64,000 nt of DNA from Zeimonas arvi (GCF_008039575.1 NZ_VDUY01000001.1:682001-746000), one strand, 5' to 3'; counted from the first letter of the stretch, positions 1 to 11,199 are shown. Notes: generated from the letters alone by a model not told the origin. Numbers and translations are program-made.

Positions 1-1793
1 GCGCGGAATTTCCGGAACGGATCGAAGAGCGCGTTGACCGCCGCGTACCAGGCCTGGTGAGCGGCCGCGTGGGTCAGCTGATACGGTCCGGCGACGTCGC
101 CGGCGGCATAGATGTTCGGGTAGTTGGTCTGCAGGAAACCGTTGGTCTCCACCGTCCGGCCGGCGCGCACGCCCAGGGACTCCAGGCCGAAGCCCTCCAG
201 GTTGGCGGTCCGCCCCACGGCCACGAGCACCACGTCGAAGGGAATCCGCAGTTCGGCATCGCCATCCCGCGCCACCAGGGTCTTCCCGTCCTGCCCGATC
301 TCGAAGCGCGCGGCGGCGTGGCCGGTCAGCACGCGGATGCCCTCCTCGGCAAAGCGCCGCGCCACCAGCTCGGACACCTCCGCATCCTCGCGCGACAGCA
401 GGCGCGGCTGCATCTCGACCAGCGAAACCTGCGAACCGAATCGCGCGAAGGCCTGGGCGAGCTCGCAACCGATCGGGCCGCCGCCGAGCACCAGCAGGCG
501 CTTCGGCAGCTCGCGCAGATCCCAGAGGGTGTCCGAGGTCAGGAAGCCCACTTCGTCGAGACCGGGAATCGGTGGCACGGTCGGTCGTGCGCCGGTCGCG
601 ATCACGATGCTGCGCGTGCTCAGGCGCTGCACGCCACCGTCGCGCCCCGTGACCTCGACCTCCCAGGGCGACACGATCCGGGCGTTGCCCTCGATCACGT
701 CCACCCCCAGCCCGGTGTAGCGCTCCACCGAGTCGTGCGGCTCGATCTGCCGCACCACGCGCCCCACACGGGCCATGACCTCGGCGAAGTCGAGCTCGGC
801 CTGCGCGTCGCGAATCCCGAACTCCCTCGCGCGGCCGATCTGCGACAGGAGCTTCGCGGAGCGGAGCAGCGCCTTGGACGGCACGCATCCGGTGTTCAGG
901 CAGTCGCCGCCCATCCGGTGCCTCTCGACCAGGGTCACTTTCGCGCGCACCGCGGCGGCGATGTAGGCGGTGACCAGACCCGCCGATCCCGCGCCGATGA
1001 CCACCAGGTTGCGATCGAAACGGCGCGGGCGCTGCCAGCGGGCATACACCCGGCGGGCCTGCGCGACTTCGACGAGCTTGCGCGCAAGCAGCGGAAACAG
1101 GCCCAGCAGCGCGAAGGAAAGCAGCAGGCCGGGCGAGACGATGCCCGCCACCGAATCGATGCTCGCCAGGCGGGTGCCGGCATTCACGTAGACCAGCGTG
1201 CCGGGCAGCATGCCGAGCTGGCTGACCCAGTAGAAGGTGCGAGCGCGCAGCGGGGTGAGCCCCATCAGGAGGTTCACCGCGAAGAAGGGGAAGAGCGGCA
1301 CCAGCCTGAGCGTGAGCAGGTAGAACGGGCCGTCCTTCGCGATGCCCTCGTTCACCGCGCGCAAGCGCCCCCCGAAGCGCGACTGCACCCAGTCGCGCAG
1401 CAGCGTTCGCGAGGCGAGAAAGGCGAGCGTGGCGCCGATCGTGGACGCGAACGACACGATCAGCAGGCCCCAGCCAAATCCGAAGACCGCGCCGGCGGCC
1501 AGCGTCATCACCGCGGCGCCGGGCAGCGAGAGCGCGGTGACCGCCACGTACGCGAGGAAGAATGCCGCCGCCGCGGCCAGTGGCCTCGCGGCCCGCCAGG
1601 CCTCGAGCCGGTCCTGCTGCGAAGCGATCGACTCCAGGCTCAGGAATCGATCGAGGTCGAGCCAGAAGTACAGGACAAGCCCGGCAGCGATCGCAAGGAT
1701 CACCGCCCGGCGGCGCGGAGTCACCGACCGGGCCGGCCCTCCTGCCGGCCGATTGACCCGGTCCGGCGGCGCGCCGCCCCGCGGATCCGTCAC
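1..1793 (-). CDS. VTT-domain / pyridine nucleotide-disulfide oxidoreductase fusion (C-terminus off the left edge)
   Basis: The gene starts with GTG at 1793-1791 inside a GTGA overlap with the gor stop, and the frame is still open at base 1, so about 597 residues are visible. Residues about 30-235 are hydrophobic and resemble the TVP38/TMEM64 (VTT, SNARE-associated) membrane domain. A flavoprotein part starts near residue 260 with the FAD motif VVIGAGSAG and continues with the redox disulfide GGDCLNTGCVPSKAL near residues 296-301. The family is usually annotated as mercuric reductase-like or dihydrolipoamide dehydrogenase-like; the paired C-terminal cysteines of a true MerA would lie beyond the window. 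The likely role is a membrane-tethered NAD(P)H-disulfide reductase of unknown substrate. The coupling to gor suggests a thiol or redox-stress function, which is inference. Confidence 0.85.
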   Translation of the reverse strand, partial: MTDPRGGAPPDRVNRPAGGPARSVTPRRRAVILAIAAGLVLYFWLDLDRFLSLESIASQQDRLEAWRAARPLAAAAAFFLAYVAVTALSLPGAAVMTLAAGAVFGFGWGLLIVSFASTIGATLAFLASRTLLRDWVQSRFGGRLRAVNEGIAKDGPFYLLTLRLVPLFPFFAVNLLMGLTPLRARTFYWVSQLGMLPGTLVYVNAGTRLASIDSVAGIVSPGLLLSFALLGLFPLLARKLVEVAQARRVYARWQRPRRFDRNLVVIGAGSAGLVTAYIAAAVRAKVTLVERHRMGGDCLNTGCVPSKALLRSAKLLSQIGRAREFGIRDAQAELDFAEVMARVGRVVRQIEPHDSVERYTGLGVDVIEGNARIVSPWEVEVTGRDGGVQRLSTRSIVIATGARPTVPPIPGLDEVGFLTSDTLWDLRELPKRLLVLGGGPIGCELAQAFARFGSQVSLVEMQPRLLSREDAEVSELVARRFAEEGIRVLTGHAAARFEIGQDGKTLVARDGDAELRIPFDVVLVAVGRTANLEGFGLESLGVRAGRTVETNGFLQTNYPNIYAAGDVAGPYQLTHAAAHQAWYAAVNALFDPFRKFR

Positions 1794-3169
1794 GCCGCCC
1801 TGCCCGGTTCGCGCGCAGGCAGCCGCCGAGACGGCTCGCGCATCAGGACGAACTCCTCGGCGGCGGTGGGATGCACCGCGATCGTCCGGTCGAAGTCGCG
1901 CTTGCTGGCGCCGCAGGTCAGCGCCACCGACAGGCTCTGCACGATCTCCGGCGCATCGGGTCCGAGCATGTGGACACCGAGCACGCGCCCGCTCAGGCCG
2001 TCGGCAATCAGCTTCATGTAGCTGCGCTGCTGGCCGCCCACGAAGGCGGTCTTCATCGGCCGGAACTCGGACTCGTAGACGTCCACCGGGCCGAGCTCGA
2101 CGGCCTGCGACTCGGTGAGGCCCACTGTCCCGATGGGCGGGTCGGTGAACACCGCGGCCGCGACGACCCGGTGGTCGACGCGGGCCGGGCTGGCGCCGAA
2201 CTCGGTGTCGGCGAAGGCGCGTCCCTCGGCAATGGCCACCGGCGTGAGGTTGCGGCGATTGGTGAGGTCGCCGATCGCCCAGATGCCCGGCACGGTGCTC
2301 CGGCTGTCGTGGTCCACCACGACGGCGCCGAAGCGGTCGGTGGCCACCCCCGCCCGGTCCAGCCCGAGGCCCGCGGTGTTCGGCCGTCTTCCGGTGGCAT
2401 TGAGCACCGCGGCCGCGGCGAGCACCGATCCGTCGAGGCGCTCGACCTCGAACCCGCTCGCCACCTTGCGCAGCGATGCGAAGCCCGCGCCCGAAGCGAT
2501 CGCGACGCCGCGCGCGGCCAGCGCGTCCGCGAGCCGCCTGCGCAAGTCCGCGTCGAAGCCGCGCAGCGGCAGCACGTCGCGAAAGGCCAGCGTCACGCGC
2601 GCCCCGAGCCCGGCGAGGATGCTGGCGAATTCCACCGCGATGAAGCCCCCGCCGATCACCAGCAGCGACTCCGGCACTGTGGTCAGGTCGAGGACCTCGT
2701 TCGAGGTCATCGCCAGCTCCAATCCGGGAAAGGCGTCGGCGGCGGGCCGCCCGCCGGTGGCCAGCAGGATGCGCGGCGCGCGGAGCACCTCGCCGTTCAC
2801 CTCGACCTCGCCCGGCCCCTTCAAGCGCGCCCAGCCGGCCCGGCGCTCGACGCCGGACCCGGACAGCAAGTTGCGATAGATCCCCTCGAGCCGGTCGATC
2901 TCGGCCGCCTTGGCCGCCGCCCAGTCCGACATCTCGAATCGGCCGCCGGCATCCCGCCAGCCGTAGCCGCGCGCCTCCTCGAAGGCCTGAGAGAAGCCGG
3001 CGGCATACATCATCAGCTTCTTCGGCACGCAGCCGCGGATCACGCAGGTGCCGCCGACCCGATCGCCCTCGATGACCAGCACCTTCGCGCCATGCGCGGC
3101 GGCGCGGCGCGAAGCGGCCACGCCGCCCGAGCCGGCGCCGATCGTGATCAGGTCGTAGTCCTTGTCCAT
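1790..3169 (-). CDS. gor: Glutathione-disulfide reductase
   Basis: This cytoplasmic flavoenzyme reduces GSSG with NADPH. The sequence shows the FAD-binding start YDLITIGAGSGGVA, the redox disulfide GGTCVIRGCVPKKLM, and a second Rossmann motif VIGGGFIAVEFA. It is followed by two arginines (FRDVLPLRGFD) in the positions that select NADPH in GOR. The C-terminal active-site segment HPTAAEE is present. I chose ATG 3169 because AGAGG lies six bases upstream; GTG 3184 and ATG 3175 are possible longer starts. Length is 459 aa, usual for the family. The stop codon overlaps the GTG of the downstream membrane oxidoreductase, so the two are translationally coupled. Confidence 0.93.
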   Translation of the reverse strand: MDKDYDLITIGAGSGGVAASRRAAAHGAKVLVIEGDRVGGTCVIRGCVPKKLMMYAAGFSQAFEEARGYGWRDAGGRFEMSDWAAAKAAEIDRLEGIYRNLLSGSGVERRAGWARLKGPGEVEVNGEVLRAPRILLATGGRPAADAFPGLELAMTSNEVLDLTTVPESLLVIGGGFIAVEFASILAGLGARVTLAFRDVLPLRGFDADLRRRLADALAARGVAIASGAGFASLRKVASGFEVERLDGSVLAAAAVLNATGRRPNTAGLGLDRAGVATDRFGAVVVDHDSRSTVPGIWAIGDLTNRRNLTPVAIAEGRAFADTEFGASPARVDHRVVAAAVFTDPPIGTVGLTESQAVELGPVDVYESEFRPMKTAFVGGQQRSYMKLIADGLSGRVLGVHMLGPDAPEIVQSLSVALTCGASKRDFDRTIAVHPTAAEEFVLMREPSRRLPAREPGRAA

Positions 3170-3264
3170 GTCCATCCTCTGCACCGAGTCGGATCAAGCA
3201 GTTCGCGCGCCTGCCTGCGGATCGCGCAGCCCGCGCGACTTTCGGCGCAGTGTCTCAGAAATGC

Positions 3265-3301
3265 CGAAAGCCGCGCGACCCTGAAGGCCGCGCGGCTTTC
3301 G
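3265..3301 (-). terminator. 13-bp perfect inverted repeat, likely terminator of the small exported-protein gene
   Basis: CGAAAGCCGCGCG at 3265-3277 is the exact reverse complement of CGCGCGGCTTTCG at 3289-3301, with an 11-base loop. The A/T runs sit inside the outer stem, as in many bidirectional terminators of GC-rich proteobacteria. It lies 20 bases beyond the stop of the minus-strand gene at 3321-3620 and about 95 bases upstream of gor, so it would insulate gor from that gene. The U-tract after the stem is weak. Confidence 0.6.
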
Positions 3302-3320
3302 AATCGGTGACCGGAGGAGG

Positions 3321-3620
3321 TCAGGCCGAGAAGGCCGGCCCGATCGGGTTGCGAATCTCGGCGCCGGCCTGCACTTCGGCGCGCGTGAGCGAACTCGCCT
3401 TCTCGTAGGCCGGGTTCACCTGGACCGGGCCCGCGCTCGACTGGATCAGGAAGGGCTCGGCATTGCCTGCCGGCGCGGCCGAGGTCTGCGCGGGCGCCAC
3501 CACGCCGGCGCCGACCGAACCGGTGACGACCGGGTAGTCGGTCTCGATCAGCTGGGCATTGGCGCCAGCGGCACCGAGGGCGAAGACGGCGGGAACCAGG
3601 ATGCGTGCGAACTTGATCAT
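3321..3620 (-). CDS. Small exported protein with DUF4148-like motif
   Basis: This 99-residue product begins with a clear Sec signal peptide (MIKFARILVPAVFALGAAGANAQ), probably cleaved after ANA. The mature part is about 77 residues, low in charge, and ends with SSLTRAEVQAGAEIRNPIGPAF. The LTRAEV motif resembles the conserved core of DUF4148, a family of small periplasmic proteins abundant in Burkholderiales and without known function. AAGGAGCACGTC upstream of the ATG is a good ribosome-binding site. It is monocistronic, with a hairpin immediately downstream. The family assignment is tentative; the export signal is clear. Confidence 0.8.
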   Translation of the reverse strand: MIKFARILVPAVFALGAAGANAQLIETDYPVVTGSVGAGVVAPAQTSAAPAGNAEPFLIQSSAGPVQVNPAYEKASSLTRAEVQAGAEIRNPIGPAFSA

Positions 3621-3780
3621 GACGTGCTCCTTGAAGCTTTGGTCGGGTCGACAGCACCGCGCTGCCGATGACTGAAGTCTGGGATCACGAATTCACGCAG
3701 GCGTTGCCCGGCCGTGACGATTGGGGATCGAGAAGATAACGAAATCGTCTCGATCGCGGGCTGGCGCTCGCGTGAAGACC

Positions 3781-3867
3781 TGGTGCCGGAGGCGGGAATC
3801 GAACCCGCACGCCCTTTCGGGCACCGGATTTTGAGTCCGGCGCGTCTACCAGTTCCACCACTCCGGC
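3781..3867 (-). tRNA. tRNA-Leu (anticodon CAA)
   Basis: Read on the minus strand, GCCGGAG (3867-3861) pairs with CTCCGGC next to the discriminator A, and CCA is encoded at 3783-3781. The anticodon stem CCGGA/TCCGG encloses the loop CTCAAAA, giving anticodon CAA, which reads UUG codons. A long variable arm (TGCCCGAAAGGGCG region) marks it as a class II tRNA, and the T-arm GGTTCGATTCC is intact. Length is 87 nt including CCA. Confidence 0.95.
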
Positions 3868-3949
3868 AAGGAGCGCCGAGCGAGACGCACGGCGAAGCGG
3901 ACCCGCATTATCTGCAATCGCCCGGCCGCCGGCAAACGGCCGCTCCGGG

Positions 3950-5377
3950 TCAGGCCCGCAGCACGCATTTCTCGTACAGGCCCAGCATCCGGCCGTCGGG
4001 ATCGTACCGGGCCTTCAGCGCCGCGTAGGCCGGCATCGAATAGGCGCGCGCGAACGCCTCGGGCGTGAAGAAACTGTCCGAATAGAGCGACTTGATGCCG
4101 CCCAGCCGCATCACCTCGCGCTCGACCAGCCGATTGAAGTGACCGGCCTCGCGCGGCGAGCCGGTCTCGACCACGTCCCAGAATCCGAAGTTCACGTAGC
4201 GCAGGCCGGGCTCGAGCGGATACAGCGTGAAGCGGCGCCCGCCCTCCGCCGGGCGGATCGGGCAGATCCACACCGGCAGGATGCCGATCTCGCGCAGCAG
4301 GAAGTCGAGAAACCCGGCTGCCCGGTCCAGGGGGATATCGACGTCCTGGATCACCGACTCGGTGAAGCGCCCGCGCAAGCGGGCCAGCGCGCGCGTGATC
4401 CCCAGCCGGGCGTTGGCCCGCATCACGCGGGTGTAAAAGCGCGAGTTCAGCCGCTTGCGCCCGAGCAGCCGCCGCACCACCGGGTTCTGCGCGCCCAGGC
4501 TCCTGGAGCACCAGAACCAGTCGGTGTCCCAGCGCCACAGGTAGTCGTGAACACCCAGGTAGTCGGTCTCCCGCTCGCGCAACGAGCGCCAGTAGATCCG
4601 CTCGAAGCCGTAGTCGCTGGTCCAGGGCGCCTCGCCGACGAAGCGGCCAGCGCTCAGCACCAGGTCCGTGCCGGAGAAGACCACGCCATCGACGAAATCC
4701 GCGTCGCCGTCGCATTGCCTGGCCAGGTCGTCGAAGAAGGCGCGCTGGCCGGCGTGGCGACGGTGCTCGACCCGCACGAAGGGCCGGACCGGAATCGTCT
4801 TCAGCTTCAGCCGGACCGCGTAGCCGAGCGTTCCGTAGGAGTTCGGGAAACCGAAGAACAGGTCGTCGTGCGCGTTGTCGGGCGCGCAGGCGACGACGCT
4901 GCCGTCGGGCAGGAGCACGTCGAAGTCGATCAGCGTGTCGTGGACCAGCCCCTGCCGGAACGAGGTGGCCTCGATGGCGACCCCGGCCACGGCCCCCCCC
5001 ACGGTGATCGTCTTCAACTGCGGCACGACCGCAGGCATCACCCCGTGAGGCAAGGTCGCGTCGACCAGCGACTCGTAGCGGATCGTCCCCTCGACGTCGA
5101 CCCAGCCCGCGGCCGGGTCGATGTCGAGCACGTGCGTGAACTCGTCGAGGTCGAGCCGCCGCTTCGGCCCGGCTGCCCGGTCGCGAAAGAGATTGGACGT
5201 GCGCTTGGACAGGCCCAGCGGCGCCGCCTGCCCTGCGCCGTCGCCCCGCAGACTCGCGACGACCCGTGCCAGCCGCGCCTGGTGGGCCTCGCGCGCCGGC
5301 TGCCCGGCTCGCGGCTCCCGCGCTGCGCGGCCGGTGCCCTCCCGCTCACGGCCAGGGGCCCTTCGCTCAGCGTCCAC
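3950..5377 (-). CDS. FAD-binding oxidoreductase, TmsA/BfaA-like (methyl-branched fatty acid reductase candidate)
   Basis: The protein (about 475 aa) carries an N-terminal FAD_binding_4 domain, with the pyrophosphate-contacting stretch PQLKTITVGGAVAG, and a C-terminal tail ending KARYDPDGRMLGLYEKCVLRA. This layout is seen in the DprE1/24-dehydrocholesterol reductase-like branch. Established knowledge: relatives encoded beside CFA-synthase-like methyltransferases (BfaA, TmsA) reduce a 10-methylene acyl chain to 10-methyl, as in tuberculostearic acid formation. The neighbouring methyltransferase gene overlaps it, which supports that role. GTG 5377, preceded by GAGGGG, is my preferred start and overlaps the upstream gene by 11 bp; in-frame ATGs at 5395 and 5410 and a GTG at 5422 lack a ribosome-binding site. 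Confidence 0.8.
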   Translation of the reverse strand: MDAERRAPGREREGTGRAAREPRAGQPAREAHQARLARVVASLRGDGAGQAAPLGLSKRTSNLFRDRAAGPKRRLDLDEFTHVLDIDPAAGWVDVEGTIRYESLVDATLPHGVMPAVVPQLKTITVGGAVAGVAIEATSFRQGLVHDTLIDFDVLLPDGSVVACAPDNAHDDLFFGFPNSYGTLGYAVRLKLKTIPVRPFVRVEHRRHAGQRAFFDDLARQCDGDADFVDGVVFSGTDLVLSAGRFVGEAPWTSDYGFERIYWRSLRERETDYLGVHDYLWRWDTDWFWCSRSLGAQNPVVRRLLGRKRLNSRFYTRVMRANARLGITRALARLRGRFTESVIQDVDIPLDRAAGFLDFLLREIGILPVWICPIRPAEGGRRFTLYPLEPGLRYVNFGFWDVVETGSPREAGHFNRLVEREVMRLGGIKSLYSDSFFTPEAFARAYSMPAYAALKARYDPDGRMLGLYEKCVLRA

Positions 5378-6614
5378 GGCCGTCCCCTCGGGCATCGCCG
5401 GCGCCCGCATGGAGGAAAGCACGCGCCATCGGGTAGCCGTCGCGCGTGACGTTGCCCTTGCTGAACACGATCTGGAACAGGTGCGTGTAGCCGGCGGGCG
5501 AACGGAACATCTCTGCGCAGCCGATCAGGTAGGTCAGCCAGATCCGGCGGAACCGCTCGTCGAAGCGCGCGGCGTCGAGCGCGCGTATCGCGTGCCAGTG
5601 GCGCTGGAAGCGCCCGGCCCAGGCGTCCAGCGTCAGCGCGTAGTGCCGGCGCAGGTTCTCGATGTCGAGGATCTCCAGCCCGCAGCGCTCCATTTCGACG
5701 ATCACGTCGGCCAGCGAGGGGATCCACCCGCCCGGGAACACGTGCTTGCGGATGAAGAGCTCGGTGTCGTAGCGGCCCACGTGGCCGATGAAGTGCAGCA
5801 TGCCGAGCCCGCCCGGCTTCAGGAAATCGGCGTGCGCCCGCACCACCCCGGCCAGCTGGTCGCGCCCGGCGTGCTCCAGCACGCCGATCGACACCACCTT
5901 GTCGTACTGCGCGTCGACCTCGCGGAAATCTGCCTCGCGCACCCAGAGCCGGTCCCGCAGCCCGCGCCGGGCGATCTCGCCCTGCAGCCACTCGACCTGT
6001 TCGGTGGCCGTGTTCACGCCCACGCCGCTCGCGCCGGTGGTCTGCGCCGCGCGGAACATGAAGCCGCCGAAGCCGCAACCGATGTCGACGAAGCGCTCGC
6101 CCTCGGCGAGCCGGATCTTCCGGCAGACGTGGTCGATCTTGTTGCGCTGCGCCTGCTCGAGCGAAGCCGTCCCTTCCGGCCAGTAGCCGCAGGTGTACAT
6201 CATCAGAGGCTCGTCGAGCCACAGCCGGTAGAAGTCCGCGCCCAGTCCGTAGTGCGCGCGGGCGTTCGCCTTGGCGCGAGCCGGGTCGCGGTTCGAACTT
6301 CGCCATTCGAGCAGGTGGTTCTCGACTTTCGTGACCGCGCGGGACTCCAGCTGCCCGTAGCCGACCGCCCCGGCCGCGAACAGCGCGCCGAGATCGCCCT
6401 GGACTTCGACCTTCCCGTCGAACCAGGCCTCGAGCAGGCCGACGTAGCCCCGGGTGAGCGCGGCGACCAGCGCCGCCTGGCTTCGCACCAGGATCCCGAA
6501 GCGCGGTTCGCCCGGGCCCGTCCGCCAGCGCGTGCCGTCGGGCATGACCACCTCGAACGGCGTGCCGGTCCTTGCCCCGATCGACTCGACGATGCCCTGG
6601 ATCGAGAGTGCCAA
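5367..6614 (-). CDS. CFA-synthase-like SAM methyltransferase (TmsB/BfaB-like candidate)
   Basis: This 415-aa protein belongs to the cyclopropane fatty-acid synthase class of methyltransferases acting on unsaturated phospholipid acyl chains. Visible signatures are [22 protein letters not shown] and the SAM-binding loop [11 protein letters not shown], followed by GVLEHAG and a C-terminal half rich in aromatic residues. It starts with TTG at 6614; an exact AGGAGG lies seven bases upstream. The partner FAD oxidoreductase overlaps its 3' end. In the known Bfa/Tms pair the methyltransferase adds a methylene from SAM to a double bond and the partner reduces it. An ordinary cyclopropane synthase is the main alternative. 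It is divergent from queA. Confidence 0.85.
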   Translation of the reverse strand: MALSIQGIVESIGARTGTPFEVVMPDGTRWRTGPGEPRFGILVRSQAALVAALTRGYVGLLEAWFDGKVEVQGDLGALFAAGAVGYGQLESRAVTKVENHLLEWRSSNRDPARAKANARAHYGLGADFYRLWLDEPLMMYTCGYWPEGTASLEQAQRNKIDHVCRKIRLAEGERFVDIGCGFGGFMFRAAQTTGASGVGVNTATEQVEWLQGEIARRGLRDRLWVREADFREVDAQYDKVVSIGVLEHAGRDQLAGVVRAHADFLKPGGLGMLHFIGHVGRYDTELFIRKHVFPGGWIPSLADVIVEMERCGLEILDIENLRRHYALTLDAWAGRFQRHWHAIRALDAARFDERFRRIWLTYLIGCAEMFRSPAGYTHLFQIVFSKGNVTRDGYPMARAFLHAGAGDARGDGRGR

Positions 6615-6679
6615 CGCCCTTCCTCCTGCGGTCCGGCCGCTCCCGGAGCGTGCGCCGGGAAACTCTAGAATGCCAGCCC

Positions 6680-8936
<2,257 letters not shown>

Positions 8937-8967
8937 GCCGCCGGCAGCGGCGCGGTCCGCGCAGGTT

Positions 8968-10557
8968 TCAGCCCGCAGCCCGGGACCAGCGCGACACCCG
9001 TCGCTCGACGAGCGCGAACAGGCCATCCACCAGAAAGGCCAGCGCCGCCGACGGCAGCGCGCCGGCGAGCAGCAGGCGATGATCGTTCAGCGCCAGTCCG
9101 GTGGCGATCCGCTCGCCGAACCCGCCGGCCCCGATGAAGGCGGCGATCGTCGCGGTGCCCACGCAGATGACCGCCGCGGTCCGGACACCCGCCAGGATGG
9201 TCGGCAGGGCGATCGGCAGGTCGACCAGCAAGAGCCGCACACCCGGACGCAGGCCGAGCGCGCCGGCGGCCTCGCGCAGCGCCCCGGGCACCTGCTGCAT
9301 GCCCACGCACGCGTTGCGCACGATCGGCAGCAGCGCGTAGGCGAATAGCGCGATCAGCGCCGGCAGCGCGCCGATCGCGCCGACCGCCGGGATCAGCAGC
9401 GCGAGCAGGGCCAGCGACGGTATCGTCTGCACCGCCCCGACCACGGCCAGCAGCGACGCGCCCAGTCGCGGCCGGAATGCCGCCGCGACCCCGGCCGGCA
9501 CGCCCACCGCCACCGCGGCCAGCACCGCCGCCGCGACCAGGCCGACGTGCTGCGCCGCCAGCCGCCAGAAATCGTCGGCGAAGACCGCATCCGCGATGCC
9601 CGCGCCCCGGCGGACGCCGCCCTCGCCGGCACTGCCCGGCCCCTCCCCCTGCCGCTGTCCCTGGGCCTGCCCCGTGCCCCTTTCCGCTGCCGCGCCGAGG
9701 GCTCCCCGGGCCTGCGATGCCAGGAATCCGGCGGCGATGTCGGCGAACCCGCGGCCGCCCAGTTCTGCCTCGGCGTTCAGCTGGGCCATCCGCCGGGCAT
9801 CGATGCTGCCGGCCAGCGCCTGCAGTGCCGGCCAGGCCTCGGGAAAGCGCGCCGGCACGTCGGTCCGGTGGAGCACCACCGCGTCGTAGCGCGGAAAGTA
9901 GCCGAGATCGTCGCGCAGGACCTTCAGGCGGTACCGGCCGATCTTCGCGTCGGTCGAATAGATGTCGGTCACGTCGATCGTGCCGTCGGCGATCGCCTCG
10001 TAGGCCAGGCCGTGGTCCAGGCCGACCGGGCGGTGCGCGAGGCCGTAGCGCGCCTTCAGCCCCGGCCAGCCGTCGGCCCTGCCGAGAAACTCGTGCGACA
10101 GGCCGAGGCGCAATCCGGGCCGCGACGCGAGGTCGCCGATCGTCTCGAGTCCGGCACCGGCCGCGATGTCGGAGCGGACAGCCAGCGCATAGGTGTTCTC
10201 GAAGCCGAACGAGATCGACGCGGCGAGGCCGAGCGGCGCCAGGGCCCGGTTCACCGCCTCGAGCGAGCCGCTCGCTGCCGGCAGCTTCAGGATCTCGCGC
10301 TCGATCGTGCCGAGGTACTCCGGGTACAGGTCGATGCTGCCGGCCTGCAGCGCAGCGAAGAGGATCGCCGTGTTCCCCAGCCCCGGCCGATGCTCGACCG
10401 GCGCATGGGGCCTGGCCGCCGCGACGAGGATCTCGGCCAGCACGTAGGATTCGGTGAAGCGCTTGGAGCCGACCCGCAGGGTCTCGGCGCACGCGGCCGG
10501 TGCGGCCGCGCCCAACAGGCCCAGGATCGTCGTCCAGGTGGCGATGCAGCCCCGCAT
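8968..10557 (-). CDS. Glycine betaine/choline-type ABC transporter: substrate-binding domain fused to permease
   Basis: The 529-aa protein begins with a signal peptide and an OpuAC/OsmF-like binding domain (residues about 25-275, with the family signature VGSKRFTESYVLAEIL). A low-complexity Gly/Gln/Glu linker follows (about 285-320). The C-terminal half is a permease with several membrane spans and an EAA loop, LREAAGALGLRPGVRLLLVDLPIALP. Such fused proteins import quaternary amines or related compounds, but need an ATPase of the OpuCA type; none is encoded beside it. AAGGA lies six bases before the ATG. It is transcribed against its neighbours and sits between tgt and yajC. The substrate cannot be read from sequence. 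Confidence 0.85.
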   Translation of the reverse strand: MRGCIATWTTILGLLGAAAPAACAETLRVGSKRFTESYVLAEILVAAARPHAPVEHRPGLGNTAILFAALQAGSIDLYPEYLGTIEREILKLPAASGSLEAVNRALAPLGLAASISFGFENTYALAVRSDIAAGAGLETIGDLASRPGLRLGLSHEFLGRADGWPGLKARYGLAHRPVGLDHGLAYEAIADGTIDVTDIYSTDAKIGRYRLKVLRDDLGYFPRYDAVVLHRTDVPARFPEAWPALQALAGSIDARRMAQLNAEAELGGRGFADIAAGFLASQARGALGAAAERGTGQAQGQRQGEGPGSAGEGGVRRGAGIADAVFADDFWRLAAQHVGLVAAAVLAAVAVGVPAGVAAAFRPRLGASLLAVVGAVQTIPSLALLALLIPAVGAIGALPALIALFAYALLPIVRNACVGMQQVPGALREAAGALGLRPGVRLLLVDLPIALPTILAGVRTAAVICVGTATIAAFIGAGGFGERIATGLALNDHRLLLAGALPSAALAFLVDGLFALVERRVSRWSRAAG

Positions 10558-10681
10558 GCGGGTCCTTCAGCTTGCTCGTGAGGGTCGGTGGCCGGACTTC
10601 TCGCCAGCCGGCCGAAGGAGAATAATGGGAGATTGCCTTCGGCGCGCAAAGCGCCAGGCACCGCACGCATGGGAGGCTCAC

Positions 10682-11062
10682 ATGCTCGGCTCCGCTCCGC
10701 TCACCACGATGCTCCCGGTCGTCGACCTCGACCGGGCCCGCCACTTCTACCAGGACCGTCTCGGCCTGACGCCGATCGGCGATACGGCCGACGGCAAGTT
10801 CGCGTTCCAGTGCGGCGGCGCCACGCTGGCCTTGTTCCCCCGGCCCGGCGGCACGAAGGCCGAACACACCGCGGTCAGCTTCCGGGTGCACGACATCGCG
10901 GCCGAGATCGCCGATCTCGAATCGCGCGGCGTCGTGTTCGAAGACTACGACCTGCCGGGCCTGAAGACCGTCGGGCACGTCTGCGTGCTGGGCTCCGAGA
11001 AGGCCGCCTGGTTCAAGGACACCGAGGGCAACTACCTCTGTATTCACGAGGACCTTGCCTGA
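10682..11062 (+). CDS. VOC (glyoxalase/bleomycin-resistance fold) protein
   Basis: This 126-residue cytoplasmic protein has the vicinal-oxygen-chelate pattern: TTMLPVVDLDRARHFYQDRLGL at the start, FAFQCGGATLALFPRP in the middle and AAWFKDTEGNYLCIHE at the end. GGGAGG lies five bases before ATG 10682. Family members bind a metal and act as isomerases, dioxygenases or binding proteins, and this one cannot be assigned to a reaction. It lies between the fused transporter gene (divergent) and yajC, with no evidence that it shares a promoter with yajC. Confidence 0.85.
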   Translation: MLGSAPLTTMLPVVDLDRARHFYQDRLGLTPIGDTADGKFAFQCGGATLALFPRPGGTKAEHTAVSFRVHDIAAEIADLESRGVVFEDYDLPGLKTVGHVCVLGSEKAAWFKDTEGNYLCIHEDLA

Positions 11063-11167
11063 CGGGCTGAGCTCGCGGGGCGACGCGCCGCCCCGCCGCG
11101 CTTGCCGCGGCCCGCGCCGGCCGCGGGGAAGAACACACGGCCCGGAGGGACTCCAGCGGCCGGCAGG

Positions 11168-11173
11168 TATACT
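11168..11173 (+). promoter_or_regulatory. Candidate -10 element (TATACT) for yajC-secD-secF
   Basis: TATACT is a five-of-six match to the sigma-70 -10 consensus, 26 bases before the yajC start, and AAAAAGGAG lies between them. No convincing -35 hexamer is seen at 16-18 bases. The yajC gene is separated from tgt here by unrelated genes, so it needs its own promoter. Confidence 0.4.
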
Positions 11174-11199
11174 TTCGGCCTCGCAAAAAGGAGACTTTC

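Noticed and set aside
57-2021. Long plus-strand open frame opposite the oxidoreductase genes
   Set aside because: It is an antisense frame kept open by high GC. The minus strand encodes recognisable flavoproteins throughout, and the plus-strand product is low-complexity Arg/Gly/His with no motif.
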